From assembly GCA_964501655.1 (NCBI GenBank), contig CAZCTN010000009.1, positions 1-64,000 of the forward strand: DNA of 64,000 nt. Direction: 5' to 3'. This DNA is from JAAYJK01 sp964501655 (lineage in GTDB: Bacteria; Bacillota; Syntrophomonadia; Syntrophomonadales; Syntrophomonadaceae). Shown one piece after another: positions 26,890 to 36,419 of the stretch. A model generated the notes under the pieces. It ran no database searches. It was not told where the DNA came from and saw only the letters and a program-made list of their open reading frames with translations. Positions within the stretch are counted from its first letter, which is position 1; each line of letters begins with the position of its first letter. The position numbers and the translations under genes are program-made.

Positions 26890-27933
26890 ATGTATGAATA
26901 TACTGGTAATATACATATACACTCCTCGTATTCGGATGGCTCACTGGAAATTGAGGATATAGCCGGCCGGGCTCACCTGGCCGGACTGGATTTTATTATC
27001 ATAACCGATCACCATACCCTTAAAGGCCGCTATGAGGAAAAAGAAGGCTATATAAGGCAGGTGCTGGTCTTGATCGGAATGGAAGCCAATTACAAAAAAA
27101 ATCACTACTTATGCCTGGATGTTGAAGAGGAAGCAGCCGGCAATGACGAAGATCCCCAGCAGGTCATCGATGAAGTAAATCGGCAAAAAGGGATAGGGAT
27201 AATCGCCCACCCCTTTGAAAAAGGTTCGGCTGTGTTTGAAAACGGAGCTGCCTATGAATGGACGGATTGGCAGGTTACCGGCTTTCAGGGCATCGAGATA
27301 TGGAACTTCACCTCTCAATGGAAAGACCATGTTACCAGTATCTGCAAAGGATTAGTACTGGTTCTTTATCCCCATGCAGCCCTGCCCGGTCCCTGTTCCC
27401 GGGCACTGGCCAAACTGGATGAGTACCAGAGGCAGGGGAAGAAAATATTTGCCACCGGCGGCTCAGATGCCCACGGATACACTATGAAAATCGGGATGCT
27501 GAAGGTGCTGGTCTCCCCCTACGAAGAATCTTTTCGGTGTATCAATGTTCATGTTTTGACCGAACTCCCTCTGACCGGAGAAGCCCAGGCTGACCGTAAA
27601 GCAATATATCAGGCCATCAGAAAAGGCCGCCTCTGGGTGGGATACGATTATTTCATCAATAGCCGGGACTTTCGTTTTTATATGGAAGCAGGAGGACAAA
27701 GATGGCAGATGGGAGAGAGCGTTCCTCTTGGCCGGGATTTAAAAGCCCGGGTCCTGACTTCCAGGGCCGCTCGGGTAAAACTAATTAGAAACGGCAGAAA
27801 GGTCGCAGATAGTTCTGGCCGGGAGCATGTTTTTAATTGTACCGACCGGGGGGTATATCGGGTTGAAGTATACCATCGATATCTCTTGGGGCATCGCCCC
27901 TGGATATTCTCCAATTCCATATGGGTGGACTAA
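26890..27933 (+). CDS. PHP-domain metal-dependent phosphoesterase
   Basis: A 347-aa protein. The PHP metal ligands are visible: NIHIHSSYSDG (about 7-17), ITDHHTLKG (about 38-46), GMEANY, IIAHPFE and GGSDAHGY (about 194). The C-terminal 90 residues form an extra beta-rich region seen in some CehA/McbA-type PHP proteins. Substrate unknown. GGGAGGTGA precedes the ATG. Monocistronic, between a terminator and the 430-nt gene-free stretch. Confidence 0.8.
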   Translation: MYEYTGNIHIHSSYSDGSLEIEDIAGRAHLAGLDFIIITDHHTLKGRYEEKEGYIRQVLVLIGMEANYKKNHYLCLDVEEEAAGNDEDPQQVIDEVNRQKGIGIIAHPFEKGSAVFENGAAYEWTDWQVTGFQGIEIWNFTSQWKDHVTSICKGLVLVLYPHAALPGPCSRALAKLDEYQRQGKKIFATGGSDAHGYTMKIGMLKVLVSPYEESFRCINVHVLTELPLTGEAQADRKAIYQAIRKGRLWVGYDYFINSRDFRFYMEAGGQRWQMGESVPLGRDLKARVLTSRAARVKLIRNGRKVADSSGREHVFNCTDRGVYRVEVYHRYLLGHRPWIFSNSIWVD

Positions 27934-28240
27934 GTGGTTCTCCTGAGAAAAAGCAATGAAATATCTTCTTGGGATGCATAAGCATGCTGCTGACTGTTTA
28001 TCAGAACGGGCCCAACAACCCTGTACAGACTACTGGCGGAGGAATCTGCCGGGAGGCTACTTCCGGACCTGCCTTTTACTATCCTTCTGCCTTACTTTTT
28101 GCAACCCTTTCCCTATGGCCGAAGTCCCTGGGAAAGCAGGACTTTTCTACAATTTTTTCACCAAGATATTTCAGGCCTACTATCAATATGCGGCAAATAT
28201 CCCGTTATTATGGGAATAGCTGAGAAAGGAGATAATTTTG

Positions 28241-28268
28241 TTGCAATTCTCCTGATTGTTACTATATT
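28241..28268 (+). promoter_or_regulatory. Candidate promoter of the dcw cluster
   Basis: TTGCAA (28241-28246), a 16-nt spacer and TATATT (28263-28268), about 38 nt upstream of the MraZ-box repeats, the usual arrangement. Confidence 0.6.
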
Positions 28269-28305
28269 CACAAAGAAGGGTATTCATCCCTAAGAATAGA
28301 ATAGA

Positions 28306-28330
28306 GTGGGGTAAAGTGGTTGATAGTGGA
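28306..28330 (+). promoter_or_regulatory. MraZ operator (three direct repeats)
   Basis: GTGGG (28306-28310), GTGGT (28316-28320) and GTGGA (28326-28330), each separated by exactly 5 nt, a 10-nt period. This is the known MraZ-binding repeat architecture and sits 36 nt before mraZ. It indicates autoregulation of the dcw cluster by MraZ. Confidence 0.9.
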
Positions 28331-28366
28331 TGAAAATCCCTGCTTAGGCAAGAAAGGATCGGATTT

Positions 28367-28798
28367 ATGTTCCTGGGAGAATACCAGCATGCCCTTGACA
28401 ACAAGGGGCGCATAACCATTCCGGCCAGATTTCGTGAACTACTGGGTGAACGATTTGTGGCCACCAAAGGACTGGATAATTGTATTTTCCTGTATCCGCT
28501 GGAAGAGTGGAAGGTCATAGAGAATAAACTCCATGAGCTTCCGTTGACTAGGGCAGATGTCAGGTCTTTTGTGCGCTTTTTTTTCTCTGGTGCTTCCGAA
28601 CTGGAGTTGGATAAACAGGGCCGTGCGGTGCTGGGTTCCAACCTCAGGAATTATGCAGGGATAGACAAGGAAGTTAGCGTGATCGGGGTGGGATCAAGAG
28701 TTGAGATTTGGTCAACCGACAAGTGGGAAAGCTATAATCAGGATGCTGAAGCTTCGTATGAAGATATAGCTGAAAAAATGGTGGACTTAGGTATTTAG
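28367..28798 (+). CDS. mraZ: Transcriptional regulator MraZ
   Basis: A 143-aa DNA-binding protein of two AbrB-like repeats with DNKGR (about 10-14) and DKQGR (about 84-88) signatures. It forms ring oligomers and binds the GTGG repeats just upstream to control dcw transcription. First gene of the division/cell-wall cluster; rsmH starts 10 nt after the stop. Confidence 0.96.
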   Translation: MFLGEYQHALDNKGRITIPARFRELLGERFVATKGLDNCIFLYPLEEWKVIENKLHELPLTRADVRSFVRFFFSGASELELDKQGRAVLGSNLRNYAGIDKEVSVIGVGSRVEIWSTDKWESYNQDAEASYEDIAEKMVDLGI

Positions 28799-28808
28799 GA
28801 GTGTAAAT

Positions 28809-29732
28809 ATGACTCACCAACCGGTTCTGCTTCAGGAGACCATTGATTATTTAATTGCTGATCCGAATGGATTATATATCGATTGCACATTGGGTGGAGG
28901 TGGACACCTGCAGGCCTTGATAACCCGCCTGGATGAACAAGCCAGGATAATAGCCTTGGACCGCGATCCGGTCATTCTGCAGCAGACCAGCCGGAAGTTT
29001 GGCGACAGCAGGATACAGTTTATCCACGCTGACTTCAGAGAGTTAAAAAGGGTTGTTGCCCGAGACGATTGGGGCAAGGCAGATGGAATTATGATAGACC
29101 TGGGCGTATCGTCTTTCCAACTGGATACCTCCCAGAGGGGTTTTAGTTTTCATTCAGAGGCGGAACTGGATATGCGGATGGATACCACCCAGGAGTTAAG
29201 AGCCTGGGACATTGTCAACCAGTATCTGGAAAGTGAACTGGCCGATATAATATACCGGTACGGTGAAGAGCGCTACAGTCGAAGGATAGCCCGAGCCATA
29301 GTAAAAGCCAGATCTTCAAATAACATCGATACTACCCTGGAACTGGCAGAAATAGTCAGGCAATCGGTTCCGGCCAGATATCGCCGAGAAAAACACCCGG
29401 CCCGCAGGACTTTCCAGGCCATCAGAATGGCAGTAAATGATGAACTGGATGCTATCGAGAAAGTTCTGCCTCAAGCCGTAGAGGCACTGAAACCCGGAGG
29501 AAGACTGGCAGTTATTACCTTTCATTCTCTGGAAGATCGAATAGTAAAGCAGTTTTTTGCAGATAAGAGCAGGGATTGCATATGCCCCCCAAAACTTCCG
29601 GTATGCACCTGCGGAGGGCATAAGGCAGAAGTGATACTGGTAAACCGCAAACCAGTAACTGCCGGTGAAAACGAATGCTTGAACAATCACCGGGCTAGAA
29701 GCGCCAAGCTGAGAGTAGCCCAGAAATTATAG
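28809..29732 (+). CDS. rsmH: 16S rRNA m4C1402 methyltransferase RsmH
   Basis: A 307-aa SAM-dependent enzyme that N4-methylates C1402 of 16S rRNA (formerly MraW). The SAM motif DCTLGGGGH (about 25), the signature GIMIDLGVSSFQLD, and the C-terminal FHSLEDRIVKQFF and NHRARSAKLRVA are all present. AGGAG precedes the ATG. Confidence 0.96.
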   Translation: MTHQPVLLQETIDYLIADPNGLYIDCTLGGGGHLQALITRLDEQARIIALDRDPVILQQTSRKFGDSRIQFIHADFRELKRVVARDDWGKADGIMIDLGVSSFQLDTSQRGFSFHSEAELDMRMDTTQELRAWDIVNQYLESELADIIYRYGEERYSRRIARAIVKARSSNNIDTTLELAEIVRQSVPARYRREKHPARRTFQAIRMAVNDELDAIEKVLPQAVEALKPGGRLAVITFHSLEDRIVKQFFADKSRDCICPPKLPVCTCGGHKAEVILVNRKPVTAGENECLNNHRARSAKLRVAQKL

Positions 29733-29759
29733 TTCTAGATAAGAGGAGGACTGAATAGT

Positions 29760-30263
29760 ATGGTACAGGCGGGCTACAAATATGCGCCGGTATGGGAAGA
29801 TGAACTGGCGGCGACACAGCCTCAGGCTGGCAGAATGGTAAGAAAGACAGTCAAGAAAAAAGCCAACAGCGATAGAAAATTGCTGGGGAAAATAGGCATT
29901 GGGGTGTTTGTTTACGGCTTATTATTAGTATTCCTTTGCATAAAATCAGCTACTCTGGGTTATGAAATAGTGCACCTGGAAAACGATATTAAGGAACTGC
30001 AAAATGCCAATAGCAGGATTGAATATCAGATAGCTGAGATGACTTCACTGGCCAGAATCGAGAAAGTGGCTCAGAATGAGCTGAATATGTATAAACCTGA
30101 CCGGAATATTAAAGTTGCAGTATCCAACAACATAGCCTCCTCATCGGATGGTTCTGGTGATGGCATAGCATCAATAAACCTGCAAGCCAATGGCGCAGAC
30201 ATTGAGGGAAGTTCTCTGGAAAAATTATATGCCAGTTTGATGCAGCTCGCTTATAATAACTAA
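29760..30263 (+). CDS. ftsL: FtsL-like division protein
   Basis: A 167-aa bitopic protein. A basic cytoplasmic N-terminus (about 1-45) precedes one membrane helix (about 46-67), then a coiled coil (LENDIKELQNANSRIEYQIAE is its core) and the ARIEKVAQNELNMYKP motif typical of FtsL/DivIC. A polar tail of about 45 residues follows. It should form the FtsL-DivIB-DivIC divisome complex with the ftsQ/divIB product at 43008. Called by position and topology, since sequence conservation is low. Confidence 0.82.
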   Translation: MVQAGYKYAPVWEDELAATQPQAGRMVRKTVKKKANSDRKLLGKIGIGVFVYGLLLVFLCIKSATLGYEIVHLENDIKELQNANSRIEYQIAEMTSLARIEKVAQNELNMYKPDRNIKVAVSNNIASSSDGSGDGIASINLQANGADIEGSSLEKLYASLMQLAYNN

Positions 30264-30283
30264 AAAAATGGGGTGCCGAAAAA

Positions 30284-32401
30284 ATGCAAACCAGCAATCT
30301 TATTGTGAGGAAGCGTATAATAACGCTTTTTTTATTATTTGCGGTAGGTTTTACTGGCCTCGGATTCAGGATTTTCTGGGTACAGTTTGTGCGAGGTGAC
30401 GAGTTATCTGCCAAAGCTATGCAAAACAGAATGAGGGACGTGCCGGTAGAATCAAAACGGGGCATCATTTACGACCGGAACGGCAAAGAACTGGCCATAT
30501 CGGTCAGTGCCGACTCCATATATGCCATTCCGGCTGAGGTGCTGGCCAGCGGCGAATCGGAGACCATAGCCCATAAATTGTCTCAGGTACTGGATGTAGA
30601 TGAGAAGACTCTGCTGGAACGCATAACCCGGCAGAGTTCATTCGAGTGGGTCAAGCGCCAGGTAGACCCTGAAAAATCGGCAGCCATAAGGGATATGGAC
30701 CTGCCCGGCATTGATATGACCGAAGAAAGTCGTCGTTATTATCCCAAAGGAACTTTGGCCAGTCATGTTTTGGGTATTGCGGGTATGGACAATACCGGGC
30801 TGGAGGGCATTGATTATTATTATAATGATTTGGTTGGCGGCACTCCGGGCAGGATAGTAATAGAACATGATGCTGCCAATCGTCCCATACCCGAGGCTAC
30901 ACATAAATTCATTGCCCCGGTCGATGGTGCCAATCTAATATTGACTATCGATGAGACCATCCAGTATATAACCGAAAGAGAATTGGACAAAGTATTCAAG
31001 GAGAGAGAAGCAAAAGCCGCTGCCGCTATTGTGATGGATCCCTCCACTGGCGAAATACTGGCTATGGCCAATAGACCCACCTTTGATCCCAATAATTATG
31101 GGGATTATCCGGATAAGAACCGGCGCAACTGGTGTATCAATGACGCTTATGAACCCGGGTCAACTATGAAAATCACTACTGCCGCTATGGCCCTGGAGGA
31201 AAAGATAGTAGATGAAAACACTCCTTTTTACTGTCCTGGATATATCAAGGTCGGCAAAGAGACTATAGGATGTCCCAATCATAATCCTCACGGGGATCAG
31301 ACCTTTGCTGAAATAGTGGAAAATTCCTGTAATGTAGGTTTCGTAGAGGTGGGGCTGGAACTGGGCTTGGCTCGCTATTTTCAATATATCGACAAGTTTG
31401 GCTTCGGCCAAGTGACCGGGATAGATCTTCCGGGTGAAGCTGCTGGAATACTGGTTAACCGGGAGAATGCCATGCTGATTGATCTGGGTACCATGGCCAT
31501 GGGGCAGGCCAATGCGGTGACCCCTATTCAACTTATCACAGCGGTAGCTGCAGTAGCTAACAACGGGCAAAGAATGCAGCCCCATCTGGTCAAGCAGGTT
31601 GTCAATAGCGAGGGCGAGATCATACAGGAAAACCAGCCGGTAGTAGTGGAGCAGGTAATATCCGAAGACAGTGCCGACCGCCTGTGTATAATCCTGGAGG
31701 GAGAAGTGGTAAACGGTACCGGTAAAAATGCTTATCTGGAAGGTTATCGCTGCGCAGGCAAAACGGGTACGGCAGAGAAAGTATCTCCAACCGGAGGCTA
31801 TCTGCCCAATGAATATATAGCTTCATTTGTAGGCTTTGCGCCTGCCGACAATCCCCGGCTGGTATGTTTGGTGGCAGTCGATGCCCCGCAGGGTTACCTC
31901 TATTACGGGGGATGGGTGGCCGCCCCGGCCTTTCGAGAAATAATGAGAGATTCACTGCGTTACCTGGAAGAACCAATACGTAAAACTAGTGACAGCCAGA
32001 GTGATACTAAAAAAACCGAGCAGGTAGTTGCCCCTGACGTAGTGAATCTTCCCCTGGCAGAAGCGGTATCAGCCATCAAGGGCCGGGGGCTGGAAGTGAA
32101 GGTTTCCGGGAGCGGAAATATAGTCTGGCAGCAGGTCCCGGTGGCCGGAAGCAAGATTGCCGCGGGTTCTCAGGTTATCATCCACATGTCGCCTTTTGAG
32201 CAGCAAAATAGCGGCGGGGAGGTAACTGTTCCCGATTTACAAGGCAAATCCATGAAAGAGGCGGCCAGCATACTGGCCGAACTTGATCTGCACCTGATAC
32301 CGGAAGGTTATGGACTGGCCTACGAACAAATTCCTGAAGCCGGTAAGGTTATTAGCACCGGCTCAAGTTTAAGGGTAAAGTTTCAGCCAGTGGGAGAATA
32401 A
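30284..32401 (+). CDS. spoVD: Class B penicillin-binding protein with two PASTA domains (SpoVD/PBP2B type)
   Basis: A 705-aa transpeptidase: N-terminal membrane anchor (about 10-30), dimerisation domain, transpeptidase with SxxK as STMK in EPGSTMKI (about 299), SCN and KTGTAE, then two C-terminal PASTA repeats (about 583-640 and 648-705). Only one class B PBP gene is present, whereas Bacillus has pbpB and spoVD side by side. It therefore may serve vegetative septation, spore cortex or both. Confidence 0.9.
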   Translation: MQTSNLIVRKRIITLFLLFAVGFTGLGFRIFWVQFVRGDELSAKAMQNRMRDVPVESKRGIIYDRNGKELAISVSADSIYAIPAEVLASGESETIAHKLSQVLDVDEKTLLERITRQSSFEWVKRQVDPEKSAAIRDMDLPGIDMTEESRRYYPKGTLASHVLGIAGMDNTGLEGIDYYYNDLVGGTPGRIVIEHDAANRPIPEATHKFIAPVDGANLILTIDETIQYITERELDKVFKEREAKAAAAIVMDPSTGEILAMANRPTFDPNNYGDYPDKNRRNWCINDAYEPGSTMKITTAAMALEEKIVDENTPFYCPGYIKVGKETIGCPNHNPHGDQTFAEIVENSCNVGFVEVGLELGLARYFQYIDKFGFGQVTGIDLPGEAAGILVNRENAMLIDLGTMAMGQANAVTPIQLITAVAAVANNGQRMQPHLVKQVVNSEGEIIQENQPVVVEQVISEDSADRLCIILEGEVVNGTGKNAYLEGYRCAGKTGTAEKVSPTGGYLPNEYIASFVGFAPADNPRLVCLVAVDAPQGYLYYGGWVAAPAFREIMRDSLRYLEEPIRKTSDSQSDTKKTEQVVAPDVVNLPLAEAVSAIKGRGLEVKVSGSGNIVWQQVPVAGSKIAAGSQVIIHMSPFEQQNSGGEVTVPDLQGKSMKEAASILAELDLHLIPEGYGLAYEQIPEAGKVISTGSSLRVKFQPVGE

Positions 32402-32478
32402 AGCGATATAAGCTGGCAAGAATTCATATAAAGAAAACCAAGATAATACGCCGGGCTATTAAGCAAGGGAGGGACGAA

Positions 32479-33939
32479 ATGAAAGTAGAGGAATTATTTG
32501 AAGGAGTGGACTATCAGATTATCTCCGGAGACCCGGAGACTGAAATAAGCGGTGTGCAATATGATTCCAGAAAAGTGACTCCTGCTGCTCTTTTTGTATG
32601 TGTAACCGGGTTGATAAATGACGGGCATCTCTTCGCTTCAGAGGCAGTAAGCAACGGAGCTGCTGCCATTCTGGCGGAAAAAGAAATTGATGTGCCTTCC
32701 GGCATATTGCTCATCCGCACTTCCAATACCAGAAAAGCCCTGGCCTGTCTGGCCAGGAATTATTACGGAAAACCTGACTGCCGGTTGAAGGTGATTGGAG
32801 TGACCGGCACCAATGGCAAGACAACCACCACCCATCTGATAAAAGCAATATTGGATGAAGCGGGTAAAAAAACTGCCATATTGGGAACCTTGTATGCGAA
32901 GATAGGGGATCTGGAGACGGATATGGGACGAACCACTCCGGAAGCCGTGGAAATACAAGAATTCATGAGCCTGTGCTGCCGGGAGAAGGCCGAATATCTG
33001 GTAATGGAAGTTTCTTCTCACGCCCTGGATCTTCACCGGGTTGATGGTATCCGGTTTGCGGCCGCCATATTTACCAACCTTACCCAGGATCATTTGGATT
33101 ACCACCTGGATATGGAAAATTACCTGCAATCCAAATTGAAGCTGTTTAAAATGCTGGACGGAAAGCAAAGTTTTAGTATAATTAACGCTGATGACCTTTA
33201 TACTGAATCGTTCCTGGCCGCTGCAGGCGGAAAGTTTTCTCTTACCTACGGGATGGAAGGATCAGCCAGGGTTCAGGCCAGTGACCTGGCTTTTAATCTG
33301 AAAGGGAGCAGTTTCAAGGCCTTGTACGGGGAACAGGTTTTGCCGATAAAAATGCAGTTGATCGGATCTTTCAGTGTGTATAATGCCCTGGCTGCCATTG
33401 CCTTTGGATGGGCGGAAGGGATTGAGTCCGAGACCATTAAAAAAGCGATCGAGGGAGTTCAAGGAATCTCCGGGCGTTTCCAGCAGGTGCCATCTGAACG
33501 CGACTTCACAGTTGTCGTGGATTATGCCCATACCCCGGACGGTCTGGAGAATATTCTCCAGACCTCACGGCAGATCGTGGAAAATAGATTAATAACCGTA
33601 TTTGGCTGTGGGGGAGACCGGGATAGGAGCAAACGCCCCTTGATGGGCGAAATAGCCGCCAAATACAGTGATTTCTCCATAGTAACCTCTGACAATCCCC
33701 GAGGTGAAGAGCCGGAGGCCATAATAGCCGATATTGTGCCGGGTTTGGACCGGGTGGAAAATTCCCGCTACGCCATAATAATTGATCGGCGTGAAGCGAT
33801 AAGGCATGCTATAAACTTTGGTAAAAAAGGTGATCTGATTGTGATCGCCGGCAAAGGACATGAAACCTATCAACTGGTTAAGGACCAGGTACTGGATTTT
33901 GACGACCGGAAAGTGGCAGCTGAGTTTCTGAAAGGATAG
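32479..33939 (+). CDS. murE: UDP-MurNAc-tripeptide synthetase, meso-DAP type
   Basis: Adds the third stem-peptide residue to UDP-MurNAc-L-Ala-D-Glu. 486 aa with the ATP loop GVTGTNGKTTTTHL (about 110), FTNLTQDHLDYH, HTPDGLEN and VFGCGGDRDR. The DNPR motif (about 399) is the signature of meso-diaminopimelate specificity, so the peptidoglycan is DAP-type. GGGAGG precedes the ATG; murF starts 5 nt after the stop. Confidence 0.96.
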   Translation: MKVEELFEGVDYQIISGDPETEISGVQYDSRKVTPAALFVCVTGLINDGHLFASEAVSNGAAAILAEKEIDVPSGILLIRTSNTRKALACLARNYYGKPDCRLKVIGVTGTNGKTTTTHLIKAILDEAGKKTAILGTLYAKIGDLETDMGRTTPEAVEIQEFMSLCCREKAEYLVMEVSSHALDLHRVDGIRFAAAIFTNLTQDHLDYHLDMENYLQSKLKLFKMLDGKQSFSIINADDLYTESFLAAAGGKFSLTYGMEGSARVQASDLAFNLKGSSFKALYGEQVLPIKMQLIGSFSVYNALAAIAFGWAEGIESETIKKAIEGVQGISGRFQQVPSERDFTVVVDYAHTPDGLENILQTSRQIVENRLITVFGCGGDRDRSKRPLMGEIAAKYSDFSIVTSDNPRGEEPEAIIADIVPGLDRVENSRYAIIIDRREAIRHAINFGKKGDLIVIAGKGHETYQLVKDQVLDFDDRKVAAEFLKG

Positions 33940-33944
33940 AAAAG

Positions 33945-35336
33945 ATGGATCTAGCACTGGGTTTAATATGTGAAGAAATATCGGGGAAGATGTTAGCGGG
34001 ATCACCCGGCCTGGATATTCATTCCATAGCAACAGATTCAAGAAAAGCGGAGCAGGGCAGCCTGTTCTTTGCGCTTACGGGAGACAGCCATGACGGTCAT
34101 GATTTTGTGAATCAGGCTCTGCAGGCAGGGGCATCCGCGGCAGTGATCTCCCGTTTTCCAGACCTGACTGAACTTCCCGCCGGAAAAGCTGTTATTCAGG
34201 TGGAGGATACTCTGCAGGCTTTGCAGGATCTGGCCGCTTATTACCGAAGCCGGTTCGATATTCCGGTGATAGCGGTGACGGGAAGCGTAGGCAAGACCAC
34301 AACCAAAGAGATGATTTATCATTGCCTGAGTACAGTTATGCGGACTGTGAAAACCGAAGGAAATTTCAATAATGATATAGGTCTGCCTTTGACCATATTT
34401 CGCTGGGAAAGGGAGCATCAGGCTGCAGTAGTGGAGCTGGCCATGAGAGGAGCGGGGGAAATATCAAGGCTGGGAAAAGTCGCCCGGCCAAATTGTGCGG
34501 TTATAACCAATGTGGAAGCGGTACACCTGGAAAACCTGGGCCGGATTGAAATGGTGGCCCAGGCAAAATCCGAAATACTAGCCTCTCTAAAAGAGGATGA
34601 ATGGGCTCTGATAAATGGTGATAATGAGGTGCTGCTTCAGGCAGCTTCCAGGTATAACTGCCGTAAGTACACCTTTGGTTATAATCAAAAATGTGATTTT
34701 AGAATCGAAGCAGTAGAATCATATCCTGGCGGAATGCATGTTGATATGGTTCTAAAGGGGAAGCCGGCCCGATTTCATTTTGCACTGCCGGCCCGGCGGC
34801 TGGCACCTAATATCGCTGCCTGCGCCGGGGTATCCTCCCTCTTGGGAATAGATATTGAAGCGATACAGGCGGGCTTAAAGGCCTATAAACCTTACGGAAA
34901 CCGCTTGAATATCGTCAGGTTGGCAGAAGGAGGGGCAGTGATCAATGATACCTATAACGCTAATCCATTGTCCATGTTTGCAGCCCTGGAAACCGGACGG
35001 GAAATCGCCGCAACGGGGCGGCTGATTGCGGTTCTGGGTGATATGTTCGAACTGGGAGACTATGAGGTTCAGGGACATATGGAGGTGGGCCGCAAAGCTG
35101 GGGAAATCGATTTGGATGTTTTGATTACTATTGGTGATCGGGCAGCATACATCTCCCGGGCCGCACTGGAGTCGGGAATGGCCCCGGGTAAAGTCCACCA
35201 TTTTGCACATAAAAACGACAGCTGGAATTTTATTCAGCAGATATTCGATAAAAAGGATACAATAATCTTTAAAGCATCGCGAGGGATGCAGCTGGAAACT
35301 TTAGCAGATAATGTACTTGTACAGAAGAAAAGCTAA
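33945..35336 (+). CDS. murF: UDP-MurNAc-pentapeptide synthetase
   Basis: A 463-aa ligase adding D-Ala-D-Ala. ATP loop VTGSVGKTTTKEM (about 107-119), EGNFNNDIGLPL, ELAMRGAGEI and DTYNANP (about 331) are classic MurF signatures. It lies directly downstream of murE, as in Bacillus-type dcw clusters with ddl/murF order variants. Confidence 0.96.
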   Translation: MDLALGLICEEISGKMLAGSPGLDIHSIATDSRKAEQGSLFFALTGDSHDGHDFVNQALQAGASAAVISRFPDLTELPAGKAVIQVEDTLQALQDLAAYYRSRFDIPVIAVTGSVGKTTTKEMIYHCLSTVMRTVKTEGNFNNDIGLPLTIFRWEREHQAAVVELAMRGAGEISRLGKVARPNCAVITNVEAVHLENLGRIEMVAQAKSEILASLKEDEWALINGDNEVLLQAASRYNCRKYTFGYNQKCDFRIEAVESYPGGMHVDMVLKGKPARFHFALPARRLAPNIAACAGVSSLLGIDIEAIQAGLKAYKPYGNRLNIVRLAEGGAVINDTYNANPLSMFAALETGREIAATGRLIAVLGDMFELGDYEVQGHMEVGRKAGEIDLDVLITIGDRAAYISRAALESGMAPGKVHHFAHKNDSWNFIQQIFDKKDTIIFKASRGMQLETLADNVLVQKKS

Positions 35337-35393
35337 ACATACAGTATATGCTCCAGAATCGCAGATTGTGACAGGTAATCCGGAGGAGATAGG

Positions 35394-36377
35394 TTGATGC
35401 AGGGATATGAGTTTATTCTGAATGCGCTGCTGGCAGCTGGCATATCTATTCTAATCGCTGTTGCTATGGGCCCTTTTATGATTCCTTTTCTTAGCCGGCT
35501 CAAGGTGGGTCAGAATATAAGGGAAGATGGACCTCAGAGACATCTAAAAAAAGCCGGCACTCCTACCATGGGCGGCATTATAATAATCACCGCAGTTATG
35601 GTTTCCAGCTTTATTATGGCCGGGGCCAGTGTCGAAGTACTGTTGGCGGTCCTGGTCATGCTGGCTTTTGGAGGCATTGGCTTCTGGGATGATTATATAA
35701 AGGTGGTACTTAAACGATCACTGGGATTGAGGGCCCGCGAAAAAGTAGGTCTGCAGCTCCTGGTAGGTATACTATTCTCCCTCTTTTTGATCCTATACCT
35801 GCAGCGGGGCACCAGCATCATCATTCCCTTCAGCGGTAATACCATTGATCTGGGCTGGCTTTACATACCTTTCCTGGTAATTGTTTTATTGTCAGCCTCT
35901 AATGCGGTCAATCTTACTGATGGACTGGATGGTCTGGCCAGCGGAGTTACCTTCCTGGTATCTCTGGCATTTTTAGTCGTGTCTTTGATGACTGCCCACT
36001 ATAACCTGGCAATATTTTGTGGAGCAGTAGCCGGTGCCTGTCTAGGGTTCCTGGTATTTAACCGTTACCCAGCCCGAGTATTCATGGGGGATACCGGTTC
36101 AATGGCATTGGGGGGGGCAGTGGCCGCGGTAGCAGCCATCACCCGATCAGAGATTGCCCTGATCATAATCGGCGGAGTTTATGTTCTTGAAACCCTGAGC
36201 GTAATTCTGCAGATAATATCCTATCAGGCTACCGGGAAAAGGATCTTCCTGATGGCTCCTCTTCATCATCATTACGAACTCAAAGGATGGCCCGAGAAGA
36301 AAGTAGTTCGAACTTTCTGGTTTATGGCACTTCTATTCATCATGATAGGATTATGGGGATTCAAAGGCCTAGGATAA
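35394..36377 (+). CDS. mraY: Phospho-MurNAc-pentapeptide transferase
   Basis: A 327-aa polytopic (about 10 TM) enzyme making lipid I from undecaprenyl phosphate. Motifs: GTPTMGG (about 54), GFWDDYIKV, NAVNLTDGLDGL (about 178), FMGDTGSMALGG and APLHHHYE (about 292). GGAGGAG lies before both a TTG (35394, 7 nt) and the adjacent ATG (35397, 10 nt); I kept the TTG. Confidence 0.95.
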   Translation: MMQGYEFILNALLAAGISILIAVAMGPFMIPFLSRLKVGQNIREDGPQRHLKKAGTPTMGGIIIITAVMVSSFIMAGASVEVLLAVLVMLAFGGIGFWDDYIKVVLKRSLGLRAREKVGLQLLVGILFSLFLILYLQRGTSIIIPFSGNTIDLGWLYIPFLVIVLLSASNAVNLTDGLDGLASGVTFLVSLAFLVVSLMTAHYNLAIFCGAVAGACLGFLVFNRYPARVFMGDTGSMALGGAVAAVAAITRSEIALIIIGGVYVLETLSVILQIISYQATGKRIFLMAPLHHHYELKGWPEKKVVRTFWFMALLFIMIGLWGFKGLG

Positions 36378-36419
36378 AAGATTACATTGCAATTCCATAT
36401 ATCAAAGGGAGTGTTGTCG

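Larger units (their letters stand above)
27934..28366. other. Gene-free stretch before mraZ
   Basis: 433 nt. Short ORFs here lack good ribosome binding sites and look non-coding. A terminator-like hairpin (AAGTCCCTG...CAGGACTT, 28122-28144, then TTCTACAATTTTTT) may end the PHP transcript. The 3' end holds the dcw promoter (28241-28268) and the MraZ operator (28306-28330). I recognise no known RNA family in 27934-28120. Confidence 0.5.

Noticed and set aside
27956..28293. Three overlapping 64-87 codon ORFs before mraZ
   Set aside because: No Shine-Dalgarno, low-complexity aromatic/Ser composition, three frames open at once, and overlap with the promoter region.
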